The notes beneath the pieces were generated by a model. That model made no database searches and was not told the origin of the DNA. It saw only the letters and a program-made list of their open reading frames with translations. Of a stretch of 64,000 bases of DNA, positions 1 to 9,756 are shown one piece after another. The stretch's first letter is position 1. Each line of letters starts with the position of its first letter. A program made the translations under genes and the position numbers. This DNA comes from Cheiracanthium punctorium (taxonomy: Eukaryota > Arthropoda > Arachnida > Araneae > Cheiracanthiidae): the NCBI GenBank assembly GCA_038373885.1, contig JAWZYV010013186.1, positions 248,001 to 312,000 of the forward strand, read 5' to 3'.

Positions 1-106
1 GGAAATGTGACAATTAATTAAAGTACTTTTCATTGTTAAAAAAGTAAAAATAAAACTATCGAATTTTAACAATGAAAGTCAGTCTATAAAAGACCCTTAT
101 CAAAGA

Positions 107-886
107 ATGGCGGTGCTACTCTTTGGTGTTGCTATTACTATTTTCGTTTACTTTATAGTAAAGTTATTGGAGCATTTTGATGCTTTTGATCCTCCTGCTT
201 ACATCCCGGGGGGATCTTCGGTGGTGAAGAAGAATACAGTTAGTTCCATAGTTCCAAACTCCATCCAAGAATTCTCACAAGACAATAGTGACTCTGCATC
301 TATCTCATCAGCTTCAAGTTCTCTCTGTTCATACCATTCAATAGACAATAGATATTTTCAGCTGGAAGAAATCACGATTCAACAGTTCAATAACTATTTT
401 TCAATCAACCCTGGGCCAAGCTACTATCAGCAACACATTAATACAATAACCTGGCAACTTTTCTCAACCCTTGACGATTCAATAGATATAAATAGTCACT
501 TGATCGTCTTTGAAATAAATAGATATTTACTAAACCATTTTGGACTTGAAGAATTGCCTCCAGAAATCACAGAAGAAGCAGAAAATCAGCAACAGAACCA
601 GCCATCAATAGAAGAAGAAGAAGAACCTCCACTAGTCTTCGAACATTTCCAAACAATAGACGAATCCACAAACACTCAATTCACAGTTACAGACGAAATA
701 ATAGATGAGCAATACGAAATCGAACCACAAATAACAGATTCCGCCCAACCTCCAGTCACAGAATCTCTTCCAGCTACACAAGTCTTTCCAAATGCAATAG
801 TCATGATTATTCCAAAGAAAAAGAAATTCAGACGAATCCGCAAATTTTTCTCCAGACTTTCCTGTATCAGACCAGTTCGAAATTAA
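107..886 (+). CDS. Unrecognised single-pass membrane protein, 259 aa
   Basis: Open frame of 259 codons from ATG to TAA. I do not recognise the family. Residues about 3-20 form one hydrophobic helix (LLFGVAITIFVYFIVKLL), so the protein is probably anchored or secreted. A Ser-rich stretch follows (about 45-75). Residues about 150-175 are Glu/Gln-rich and acidic, including EEEEEPP. The last 25 residues are strongly basic (KKKKFRRIRKFF). The length and the ordered composition argue against a chance frame, and the sequence does not recur in the window. A TATAAAAG at 85-92 lies only 15 nt before the ATG, too close to be the core promoter of this start, so an upstream exon or another start is possible. 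Downstream are a tandem tract and an AATAAA at 1879. It could also be a captured viral or transposon gene; nothing seen decides this. Confidence 0.55.
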   Translation: MAVLLFGVAITIFVYFIVKLLEHFDAFDPPAYIPGGSSVVKKNTVSSIVPNSIQEFSQDNSDSASISSASSSLCSYHSIDNRYFQLEEITIQQFNNYFSINPGPSYYQQHINTITWQLFSTLDDSIDINSHLIVFEINRYLLNHFGLEELPPEITEEAENQQQNQPSIEEEEEPPLVFEHFQTIDESTNTQFTVTDEIIDEQYEIEPQITDSAQPPVTESLPATQVFPNAIVMIIPKKKKFRRIRKFFSRLSCIRPVRN

Positions 887-898
887 AACAATAGCCTT

Positions 899-1310
899 CT
901 TCTTCAATAGTCGCCATAGCCTCTTCATCACCTAATTACAATAGCTGATAAAACAACAACATTTACAATATCATGAAAACAGCCTATTTCTTCAACCAAG
1001 AACGGATTGCTGCAGATAAAAGCAATAGACTTCTTCAATAGTTGCCACTTCTTCACCACCTAATTACAATAGCAGATAAAACAACAACGACAGCCACAAT
1101 ATTATGACCAGCATATTTATTCAAGCAAGAACAGACTGCTAGCGATAAAAAGAATAAGAATGGATCTTCAATAGTCGCCGTTACCTCTTCACTACTCAAC
1201 TGCAATAGCTTATGAAGCAGCAACAACAGGTGGGATAGCATGAAGAAAACGTATATTTCTTCAACCAAGAAGGGACTCGATCTACAGATCTCAATTTCAA
1301 CATATTCGCC
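899..1310 (+). repeat. Three degenerate tandem units of about 132 bp downstream of the first ORF
   Basis: The phrase CTTCAATAGTYGCC recurs at about 902, 1033 and 1167. Each time it is followed by a shared series: CTCTTCA, CAATAG, a CAACAAC run, ATG-rich sequence and TTCWWSMAAGAA. Spacing is about 131-134 bp. No long frame crosses it on the + strand, so it looks like 3' UTR or intergenic sequence rather than coding repeats. Confidence 0.5.
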
Positions 1311-2148
1311 CATCTTCTACTAATATAACACATTATTGATGAACAGTTTCTTCTACTTATACGCCGAACAAATGTGAAGATTTCCGCCAAGTTTCATCAC
1401 AAATAACCAATACGTACATCGAATTTTCAACAGTACCAATAGTCAAGAACTGCACCATCTCAATCTCGCCGTTCTGATTCAATCGCCTTCCATTCTTGCA
1501 TCATACATTGCTCCAGGAATACAGCTTTACCGTTTCTCTTGCAAGCTTATCTCCACAGCTTTTGCGCCAAGAATTTTTACGAGCACTTTCATCTGTGATG
1601 ATGTCGAATTATCATAATTCAGTGGACTCGTCTGCATACTGACAATGGAAAAGAACTTTATCAGCCAGCATCAAGTCTCTTTGTCACCAATGCTGGAGTG
1701 AGGAAACCTATCAACAATTTTATTCTCTTGAACAGTTGCTCATACCATAACTTGTTTCAAATTCACCAGTCGTTCATGCCATCTTCGAACCTTCCTATGA
1801 TAGTACCTCAGAGTCAGATGTAGATGCCTAACACTACCAAAGTTGTATTTATCATTAAAGACAGAAAAACTGTAAATTAATAAATACTTTTATATTTACA
1901 TTTACAGTTGTGTCCGTGTTTTTCTCACAAGTGTTTCAACTTCCTTACGTTTCCCTCCTGTTAAAACATATTTGAGATTGAAATACGAGTAAACATTTCT
2001 TTAATTTATTTGGTATTTTAAAACTAATGAACTAAAAACTAATGAAGCACTCATGTTTACGTCTAGCTGTTGCTAGTTATTATATAAGTAGATTTCGTCA
2101 GATATCGTTACAGTGAATAGATGTAGTCCAATTTCTGTTCAATGAAAT
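1311..2148. other. Intergenic sequence, no gene seen
   Basis: AT-rich sequence with no long frame. It includes the probable 3' end of the upstream ORF transcript (poly(A) signal at 1879) and otherwise nothing I can name. Confidence 0.4.
1879..1884 (+). terminator. Candidate poly(A) signal AATAAA
   Basis: Canonical AATAAA about 1 kb after the stop of the 259-aa ORF, followed within 40 nt by a GT/T-rich stretch (TTGTGTCCGTGTTTTT). Such a hexamer is common in AT-rich DNA, so the assignment is positional. Confidence 0.35.
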
Positions 2149-2239
2149 AAGATCAGTATTGGAAAAAACACTCAAAATACTGGTGTTAAAGAATAAAGTA
2201 AATAAAAAACTTTGTAAAAAACACACATAAGATTTTATA

Positions 2240-2300
2240 GGTAAGAGGATACGCACGTTTCAACCAAAAATTGTTTTGGCCTTCATCAGTCCAAGCCCTT
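2240..2300 (-). ncRNA. Hammerhead-like ribozyme motif (left arm)
   Basis: On the minus strand: GGA, then CTGATGA (2283-2289), a hairpin with CCAAAA/TTTTGG as stem II, GAAAC (2257-2261), a tiny stem III ACG/CGT with a 2-nt loop, and cleavage triplet GTA (2250-2252) followed by TCC, which pairs with the initial GGA as stem I. All conserved core bases are present. One extra A sits between CTGATGA and stem II compared with the canonical core, which could weaken or abolish cleavage. Confidence 0.45.
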
Positions 2301-2349
2301 CGTCACAAGCAACACAGGGAACTGACCGTTCCCTGTGTTGCTTGCGACG

Positions 2350-2412
2350 AAGGGCTTAGACTGATGAAGGCCAAAACAATTTTTGGTTGAAACGTGCGTA
2401 TCCTCTTACCTA
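2350..2412 (+). ncRNA. Hammerhead-like ribozyme motif (right arm)
   Basis: Same motif as the left arm, on the plus strand: CTGATGA at 2361-2367, stem II from CCAAAA/TTTTGG, GAAAC at 2389-2393, ACG-TG-CGT mini stem III and GTA at 2398-2400. Stem I is weaker because the strand before the core reads AGA instead of GGA against TCC. It has the same extra A after the CTGATGA box. Confidence 0.42.
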
Positions 2413-2886
2413 TAACAACTTATGTGTGTTTTTTACAAAGTTTTTTATTTACTTTAAGATCAGTATTCCCCAGAAATCTGCGATTTTAGGGTGCGCCAGA
2501 GAACACAGTCTGGTACGCAAGGGGTTAGGTGTGTTCTAACACGAAGGGCGATCGTAGTCACGGGAGTTTTGAACAACTTTAAAAAAGAAACCCATCATGT
2601 TAATAACCCGAAAAAATTAGTAATACTTCTTCATTCCATGTCCCGTGGAATGATTTTTACAGTAAAGCCGTACGTCTCGTGGTACTCTCAGAAAAAAAAA
2701 AAAAAAAAAATCGAATTGTCATGACTTTAATAGAACTTTATTTTAAAAAGTTTAAAAGCAACATCTCTTAAGTGAGTCACAATCGAGGTAACTTGTAGCA
2801 ACAGAAGAAAGAGAACGGGGACGCATGGGAACTGCGCCAGACACTCTTCAGCGTGGTTTATTGATAAACGTGCCGCCCCCGACTCT

Positions 2887-3080
2887 TTAACCCTTTGAGG
2901 CGCAACCCTTTCCCAATGCTGAAAAAAGGGCAGCCGTTGCCATCGCTCGACTGAACGACCAGCAAGAGGGCGGACGATCGGAACGTTCATCGCGTGTCAC
3001 AGACCTAGAGACCCATTTTTGACGACAGCTGGCTGTGCTGCACAGCCAGCTGCATCAAAAAAGGGTCTCTAGACCTGTTT
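2887..3080 (+). mobile_element. Palindromic TTAA-type MITE, truncated copy
   Basis: Begins TTAACCCTTTGAGGCGCA and runs through the first arm and central hairpin (GCTGGCTGTGC / GCACAGCCAGC). It breaks off shortly after the second arm begins (AAAAAAGGGTCTCTAGA). GC content is clearly higher than in the flanks. Full copies are at 30832, 37168 and 58006. Confidence 0.75.
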
Positions 3081-3241
3081 GAGTGTAAATGAACTATTCT
3101 TTGTTAGGCATTTTAATGCCATTTCTTACTTTCTGTGATAAAAAAATACTTTGGAAGTTCGTTGAACGCATCAATATTTTTGAAAAAAAGAAAATCATCA
3201 GTTCTGAAAAACTTGAAATGCAACGTTTTTTAGACTAGATT

Positions 3242-3740
3242 TTAACCCTTTGAGGCGCAACCCTTTCCCATTGCTGGAAAAAGGACATCCATTGCAATCG
3301 TTCGACTGAACGACCCGCAAGAGGGCGGACGATCGAAACATTCATTAGCGTGCCACAGACCTAGAGACCCTTTTTTGACGCAGCTGGCTGTGCCGCACAG
3401 CCAGCTGTCGTCAAAAAACGGTCTCTAGATCTGTGGCACGCGATGAACGTTTCGATCGTCCGCCCTCTTGCGGGTCGTTCAGTCGAGCGATGGCAACGGC
3501 TGCCCTTTTTTCAGCAGTGGGCAATCGGTCCAGCTGTTCTCGCTTTCTTCCATTTTTCAGCAGATGCCAGTGCTGTTAAAAAGAATCGTGGCCATTCTTT
3601 AACGGGAAATGATGTGCTCAAAAGTAAAGGATTCTCGGGGAGCTATGGCACCCACCACTATTTTTATAGAAATCCAATCTATTCTTCGTGACTGGCAACA
3701 GTCGAAACGTCAGAGTTCGGTGTCCTCACGGCGAGGACAG
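3242..3740 (+). mobile_element. Palindromic TTAA-type MITE, copy lacking the right end
   Basis: Starts TTAACCCTTTGAGGCGCA, has both inverted arms and most of the single-copy tail (GACTGGCAACAGTC, then AAACGTCAGAGTT). It diverges at about 3725-3740, before the terminal TTAA that full copies keep. Confidence 0.75.
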
Positions 3741-4454
3741 ACCAGTTTTGGCACTGGCTTTCTCTGAATACATCTTCTCCATGCACATCGGATCATTGCC
3801 CTTCTTTCTTAAATAATAATTTTACCTTTTCGATAGAGAAAAAGCAAAACAGGTCGAAAATGCTGCTTTTCAGTTTCCATATTTGAAAGGGGTATCCACC
3901 AAAAACGACTACTCAGAATTTTTTGCAAGCAAGCTTGCTAAATAAGCTGTCAAAATGTACATATAATGTTTATGCGCTTAAGTGTGAAGTTGGCTGGGGT
4001 AAAATACAATTAAATCCTCTGTTGGGGGAAAAGGGGGGGGAAATTACTTTTCGTACAACCCAATATATTTTGGGCGCAAAACCGTATGACAGCATGGGCC
4101 ACGTAGGCTACGGCCTAGCCCCCCTACATTTTATGGGAAGGATGATTTAGACAGAAATTAAAATATAAGTGTAGAGAGCTTACCTTTACAGTCATTCAAT
4201 TAAAAACCTTTTCTAGTAAATATGCATTTTGTATGGCAACAAAATCCTCATTGGGGGGCAGCATGTAAGCCCCCTATCCCTCCCCCTTGGCTACGCCATT
4301 GACTGTGGGACATAAATCAATTAAAAACATGGTAATAAAGGGGTCTGGAAGGGCTACCACACCCCATAGCTTCCACTAGTTCTAGTGGGTTGCTCTGGTT
4401 GAAGTTTAGAGATACATATTGGGAAACCACACGTTTCTTTTATAATTGATTTTT
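3741..4454. other. Intergenic sequence with remnants of G/C-tract MITEs
   Basis: No gene seen. G-tracts and a TTGGCTACGCCATTG at about 4292-4306 look like the decayed right end of the CAGTGGCGTAGCC hAT family found intact at 12125. The rest is unassigned. Confidence 0.4.
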
Positions 4455-4879
4455 ACTTTCCGAACATGCATCATTTAAGGAAAGTATTGTCATCATGAAA
4501 AAATTCGAATTCGAGATTTTGGTGTAGTGACACGTTTTGAGGTCTTCTGAATTCGTTCATGCTATTTTTACCAGATGTATGTATGTATGTATGTATGTAT
4601 GTATGTATCCCCCATCGTAAGACCGGTATTGATTTTGATGTGTATTGGACTTACAGTTTTTCTACAGGGCTACGACCAAGATTTCTTTTACATTATGGCC
4701 TATGGGAGGAACTTCTTGAAAGTGCGCTAGCGTTTAAACGGTACATTCGGTACATATGTTTGGTATATGAGCTTCAATTGGGTATATATGTTTGAATGAT
4801 TCATCGATTAAAATTTATTGAAATGGTTGGTCATGATCTTAATCGTAATTATTCGGAAAGTCGAGTGGAGTCACTCCAG
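4455..4879 (+). mobile_element. Helentron-like interspersed element (ACTTTCCGAACA family), one internal unit
   Basis: Starts ACTTTCCGAACA. It contains the CTCGTAAAAATAGCAT-equivalent block, a (TATG)n microsatellite, one copy of the internal unit (ACCGGTATTGATTTTGATGTG) and ends in the hairpin TGGAGTCACTCCA (4866-4878) followed by a T-run. The inner inverted repeat near the hairpin end reads CGGAAAGTCGAG. Confidence 0.65.
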
Positions 4880-5422
4880 ATTTTTTTTTTTTTTTTTTGT
4901 TAGATTGATTCGCGAAGATTTTTTTATTTTATAAAGGAGGCAGTTCATCCCCCAACTCCACCCAAAACTCTTATTAATGAATTTTTAATGATTTTAATGT
5001 TTCACTTCGTGTAGTGTTTGTTTTCTGTAATTCAATGATGCAAGAAGCTTTCACGAAATTTGTTTTCCAGACGAAAAGGACTGAATGAAGGAATAATGTT
5101 TACATTGTGCTTTTTAACCAGGTTTTAGTGACAGAAGTATTGATCTTCCTCCTTACAGTCTTCACTCAAAAAAATGTGAAAAAAAAATATGGAATGTATA
5201 ATATGTGGTTTTATTGTTTACTACTTTTTGAAGTCTTGCGTGTGTTAAAAAAAAAAAAAAAAAAATACATGTATTGCGTGTTTGAAAATATAGGTTTACG
5301 ACTAACGCGAAATAAAACATTTGTCTGTTTGACTTTGTTTTGGAAAAATATACTAATACAGGTGTAGAAATTAGAACATTTAGTTAGAGGTTGGAAGGAC
5401 CGTGATCAGTCTACATGTTTTT
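4880..5422. other. Intergenic sequence, no gene seen
   Basis: AT-rich, with T and A homopolymers at 4880 and 5250. No feature I can support. Confidence 0.4.
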
Positions 5423-5710
5423 ACTTTCCGAACATGTACCATGTAAGGAAAGTATTGTAATCATGAAAAAATTCGACGTTGAGATTTCGGTGCATTGAAG
5501 CGCTTTGGGGTGTTCTGAACTCCTTTATGCTATTTTTACGAGATGTGTATGTGAGTGAACACGATAGCTCCTAAACGGTGCATTCGGTATAGCTCAAATT
5601 TGGTATATATGTTATAGACCAGCGTCGGAAGACCGGTGTTGATTTGGGTGTGTATAGGACTTATAGTTTTTCTACAGGGCTACGAAAAAGATTGCTTTTA
5701 CATTACGCCC
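5423..5710 (+). mobile_element. Helentron-like interspersed element, 3'-truncated copy
   Basis: Begins ACTTTCCGAACATGTACCAT and continues through GAACACGATAGCTCCTAAAC and part of one internal unit (AGACCGGTGTTGATTTGGGT). It stops in the middle of the unit near 5710 with no hairpin end. Confidence 0.6.
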
Positions 5711-5944
5711 GGCGGAGCTTCCATTCCACATTGTAGCGGTCTTGGACCATCGTTAATTTCGAGGCCCTGTACTCTAAAATCGTAAACAACGGAACAAAGC
5801 AAAACGAACGTTTGTTTTGAGAACTGCATCCATTGGATTCTCATGAAGATCGTATAATTTAGAACAAAGCAGAATTCATTTGGTTTAATTTTCTTGTATA
5901 ACTTTTCCGAAATTCTCGATGACTTTCTTTTAATATATCAAATT

Positions 5945-6330
5945 CTTACGTATATCCACAAATATATATTTCTATACAGTCTTATCTTACCAACCATCTA
6001 CCTTAACTCCTAAACCAGATCTCCCAGTTTACTTTGTGTCCCATGTTTGCGTTCCTTTTGTTCTCACTTAACCGTTGCCATGGCAACAGACTCTTTGAAT
6101 TAGATTTCCCCTTTCCAACTGTGTGGAGTAGAGAATTTCAGAGCCTTTCTTTCGTTTTTATATTTCTTTCTTTTCATGTGAAACTGCTTTGAGTTGACGG
6201 TTGTCCATTTTTAGTTAATTTTTTTTTTCTAAGGCCTTATTTTTTCCTTCTGTGTTTGGTTTAAAAATAAGGTATAAGATGGATACTGTTGCGTGCTTTT
6301 AGAATGTCGTGAAAGTTAATTTTGCTTCCC
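5945..6330 (+). repeat. Dispersed repeat carrying an RFX-type X-box
   Basis: Related to segments near 8360-8500, 11000-11230, 13590-13860 and 14800-15200. Shared blocks are AGTTTACTTTGTGTCCCATG, TTGCGTTCCTTTTGTTC, then an X-box, TTGAATTAGATTTCCCCTTT and a later AAAATAAGGTATAAGATGGAT block. No TIR or target duplication was found, so the element boundaries are unknown. Confidence 0.45.
6074..6087. promoter_or_regulatory. Perfect palindromic X-box (RFX-type site)
   Basis: GTTGCCATGGCAAC matches the full RFX-family consensus as two half sites around AT. It lies inside a dispersed repeat, not next to a recognised gene. Confidence 0.45.
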
Positions 6331-6555
6331 TGTTTCAAGTTTCCTGATGCATTTCAAAGTTTTTCCCTCTACACGAATTTTCTTTTGCATGATAATAATA
6401 ATAATCTGCATCTTTTAAAATGGCTAATGTATTCGTTCTAAAAATTTTTTAAAGGCTGTAAGTATGATTAAGGGGCTACCGTTTTTCAATTTCCAAAAAT
6501 AGGATAATAGTTATGTACCCCCTCCCCCCCCCCCACACACGCACGTACCTCTACC

Positions 6556-6720
6556 TTAACCCTTTGAGGCGCAACCCTTTCCCAATGCTGAAAAAAGGGC
6601 AGTCGTTGCCATCGCTCGACTGAACGACCAGCAAGAGGGCGGACGATCGAAACGTTCATCGCGTGCCACAGATCTAGACCCCTTTTTTTGACGCAGCTGG
6701 CTGTGCCGGCACAGTCCAGG
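6556..6720 (+). mobile_element. Half copy of the palindromic TTAA-type MITE
   Basis: TTAACCCTTTGAGGCGCA plus a single arm ending at GGCTGTGCCGGCACAG, at the centre of the hairpin. The second arm and tail are missing, as if the palindrome had been resolved by deletion. Confidence 0.7.
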
Positions 6721-6756
6721 GGAATTAGCATAAAAAAAGATAGTAAGTTAAAATAT

Positions 6757-7220
6757 CTGGAGTGACTCCACTCGACTTTCCGAAGACTTACGATTAAGAT
6801 CAAGCATTTAAATAAATTTTAATAGATGAATAATTCAAACGTATATACCAAATTGAAGCACAATCGAATGCACCGTTTAAACGCTTGCGCACTTTCAAGA
6901 ATTTCTACTCATATGCCATAATGTAAAAGAAATCTTGGTCGTAGCCCTGTAGAAAAAATATACGTCCTATACACACCCAAATCAATACCGGTCTTGCGAC
7001 GGTGGTTTATAACCTATATTCCCAATTTGAGCTCAATCGAATGCGCCGTTTAGGAGCTATCGTGTTCACTCACATACACACTCACACACATAAATACATA
7101 CACCTCGTAAAAATAGCATGCATGAATTCAGAAGACCTCAATATCAATACAACCCAAATCTCGAAGTCAAATTTTTTCATGATGACAATACTTTCCTTAC
7201 ATGGTATATGTTCGGAAAGT
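6757..7220 (-). mobile_element. Helentron-like interspersed element, complete, one internal unit (464 bp)
   Basis: From hairpin TGGAGTGACTCCA (6758-6770) and CGACTTTCCGAA to TGTTCGGAAAGT (7209-7220). One internal unit (GTAAAAGAAATCTTGGTCGT) and a short CA-rich microsatellite. Shortest member of the length ladder. Confidence 0.7.
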
Positions 7221-7337
7221 AAAAATAGTTTTTTGATACATAGGATTATGGTTTAATATTTTCTATCTTTTTCTATGTAGAATTTTTTGAGGCGCAATGT
7301 ACATAGTTATTTTCAGTTTTGAAATTTTCAATGCCAT

Positions 7338-7338
7338 C

Positions 7339-7377
<39 letters not shown>
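7338..7377. repeat. (ATT)n microsatellite
   Basis: About 13 uninterrupted ATT units. Confidence 0.9.
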
Positions 7378-7379
<2 letters not shown>

Positions 7380-7407
7380 TGGATCGTTTTATTTATTGAG
7401 CCCCGGG

Positions 7408-7654
7408 TAATAGCAGATGCAAGAAACTTTTTAAGGAGTGGCTAAATTTTGAAAAAGTGCTTATTTCACCCAAACAAAATGAACAGTAAAGTAAAATTTT
7501 AGTCTAAACCAATGTAAAAATTTTTGGGAGGGGCAGAGTTATATAAAAAATATCATTTCACCTACTTAAAATGTATAATAAAGCAGAATGTTACCCTCTT
7601 TAGTAATATGGGGAGGTATGAAGCCCCGTAGCTCCTCCCCTAGATCTGCTACTG
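7408..7654. mobile_element. Decayed hAT-type MITE of the CAGTGGCGGATCC family
   Basis: Internal sequence matches the copies at 48925 and 62391 (TTTAGTCTAAACCAATGTA, ATGTATAATAAAGCAGAATG). The right end reads TAGATCTGCTACTG. The left end is mutated and no target duplication is clear. Confidence 0.55.
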
Positions 7655-7726
7655 GCCCTCTGGTATACCCCTGAAAAATGCATTGCTTTACGGGAAGAAT
7701 TGAGTGAGTTCTAAACTGAAAACTGT

Positions 7727-8100
7727 CTTAACCCTTTGAAGTGCATATATTTTCATATCAATATATAAAACCAACTGAATAGCCTGCCCAACGCTGAAAG
7801 AGTGCAGCTGTTGCCATCAATCCAATTTAACAACCAACAACTGTTGGTAGTTAAGTAGATAGGTCGCATCGACTCTACTTTTTCAGGGTTATGGCCATTT
7901 AACCCTATTTTAATGCGACTAGCAGTGAAACCGATGAAATAGCGTCGATCGAACCGACCGGAACGTTATTGGTAGTTAAATGGGTCTGTGACATAGGCTG
8001 CACTTTTTCAGCGCTGGGCCTATTTAACCCTATTTTTTATCGACTAGCAGTAAAAGAGTGGTGGTTTCACAGCGTAACCACCGCGCGTCTAAGGAGGCCT
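7727..8100. mobile_element. Diverged relative of the palindromic TTAA-type MITE
   Basis: Starts TTAACCCTTTGAAGTGCA, keeps GCTGTTGCCATC and several TTTAACCCTATTTT blocks, and ends near CCACCGCGCGTCTAAGG, which resembles the right end of full copies (CCACTGCGCGTTAAAGG). It looks like an older subfamily. Confidence 0.5.
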
Positions 8101-8709
8101 AATTAAACTTCTTTCTAGGAAATTGGGAAAACTAGCACCACCTCGTAGAATTCGCCAGATTTAGCTCTGAAACCGTCCCCAAATTTGCTGAGTTTTGTGC
8201 TACGTATTAAAAATTTTACGTAAGAAAAAAAAAATCTCCTATTAAAAAAATCATAAATTTGATTAATTTTCCAGTCTCCTCTACAGAATCATTCATAAGT
8301 ACTCGAGTTTTTCTACTACATTCATGCATGAACTTAAAAAAAAAAAAAAAATCCTAATTTTATTGCTTAAAGTTAACGGTTTATATTGAATTTTGGATTC
8401 CTTTGCTCTAGCTCAGCCGTTGCCATAGCAACGTGTTCCATTTGAATTAAATTGCTCTTTCTCCGGGATGGGCTGCGTTTTCCCTTTTGATATTTCCCTA
8501 ATCTAAGGGTACGAGTCAGGACAAGCTAGCTACGTGCCTGTACGAGCTACGCAAGCCGCCATTGTTGTGCCCAGTTGTCGTGGACGTCGGCAGAATATTT
8601 TCGAGGAGCAGGGGTGGGCCAAAGATTATATACTTAAACACATTTAAAGTAATCATCTTTCTTAAGTTCAAATACGGGATTCTCACGTAAACGGGTGGTG
8701 GATTAAAAT
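8101..8709. other. Intergenic sequence with an X-box repeat
   Basis: A second copy of the X-box dispersed repeat covers about 8360-8500. No gene seen in the remainder. Confidence 0.4.
8419..8432. promoter_or_regulatory. Near-perfect X-box in a dispersed repeat
   Basis: GTTGCCATAGCAAC, one base from the palindromic RFX consensus, followed by TTTGAATTAAATTGCTC as in the 6074 copy. Confidence 0.4.
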
Positions 8710-8880
8710 TAGGGAGTTTGTGCATGCCAGTTTCACTCACGGTAACGCTAACGTTAAATGCCATTGGACAATACCGCGCATGCGTACGTATGAAATCCGA
8801 AAGGTGGTTGGTCAAAATACATCGGGTTGCGGGTAGCGTTAGCGTTAACGTATGAAGAAAGGGTATGCACAAACTCCCTA
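8710..8880. mobile_element. 171-bp MITE with 18-bp terminal inverted repeats
   Basis: Ends are TAGGGAGTTTGTGCATGCC and GGTATGCACAAACTCCCTA. Subterminal GGTAACGCTAACG and CGTTAGCGTTAACG add a second inverted block. TAG ends suggest hAT, but the 8-bp flanks do not match clearly. Confidence 0.65.
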
Positions 8881-9205
8881 TTAATGAGAACTACAGTGTT
8901 TAAATTTCGAACATTTTTTTTCATGCAAATCTATGTAGATATAACATTGCCAAACACGCAGACATATTTAAGTGCACAAATTTAATTTTTCGCTACTTAT
9001 AAATTTAAAAAATAAAATAAATAAAAACTCGGGTGTTTGAGCCTCGTCAGGGGGAGACCCCCCTGAACCCCCCTCATTTTTTAGTTTCACGATTGCCATA
9101 TTAAAACGATATTAATTGACTGTGTTATTTTATCTCTCCTCTTTCGTGTATTTCGACTGGTAACCCTATGTTGAAATTTTTAGGATTGTAACCTGTTTAT
9201 AGAAA

Positions 9206-9756
9206 AATACATGGGATGCCTATTCCACAGCTTACGAAATAGTGTAACAATAGATTAAAGCTGCTGTGAACTAATAGTATTTAAATATATGTAAAAAATA
9301 CATGGGATGCTTATTCTACAGCTTACGAAATAGTGTAACAATAGATTAAAGCTGCTGTGAACTAATAGTATTTAAATATATGTAAAAAATACATGGGATG
9401 CTTATTCTACAGCTTACGAAATAGTGTAACAATAGATTAAAGCTGCTGTGAACTAATAGTATTTAAATATATGTAAAAAATACATGGGATGCCTATTCTA
9501 CAGCTTACGAAATAGTGTAACAATAGATTAAAGCTGCTGTGAACTAATAGTATTTAAATATATGTAAAAAATACATGGGATGCTTATTCTACAGCTTACG
9601 AAATAGTGTAACAATAGATTAAAGCTGCTGTGAACTAATAGTATTTAAATATATGTAAAAAATACATGGGATGCTTATTCTACAGCTTACGAAATAGTGT
9701 AACAATAGATTAAAGCTGCTGTGAACTAATAGTATTTAAATATATGTAAAATTACG
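9206..9756. repeat. Six-copy tandem array, 91-bp unit
   Basis: ATGGGATGCYTATTC starts units at 9211, 9302, 9393, 9484, 9575 and 9666, an exact 91-bp period. Units differ at only a few positions (C/T after GATGC; CCACAG in the first unit against CTACAG in the rest). There are no spacers. It resembles a young satellite or minisatellite. Confidence 0.95.

Larger units (their letters stand above)
2161..2455. mobile_element. Small Penelope-like/retrozyme-like element with inverted hammerhead-like arms
   Basis: A 295-bp near-palindrome flanked by a direct 12-bp duplication (AAGATCAGTATT at 2149-2160 and 2456-2467). The outer arms share AAACTTTGTAAAAAACACAC and its complement. Each arm contains a hammerhead-like core, on the minus strand in the left arm and the plus strand in the right arm. 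The arms meet at a hairpin of CAACACAGGGAAC and its complement. Penelope-like retroelements are known to carry hammerhead motifs in their terminal repeats, and those repeats can be inverted. No reverse transcriptase lies nearby, so this copy is non-autonomous. Confidence 0.6.

Noticed and set aside
85..92. TATAAAAG as promoter of the 259-aa ORF
   Set aside because: The predicted start of transcription would fall after the ATG.
9206..9756. Possible CRISPR-like array
   Set aside because: Units are head-to-tail without spacers, the period is 91 bp and the context is eukaryotic.
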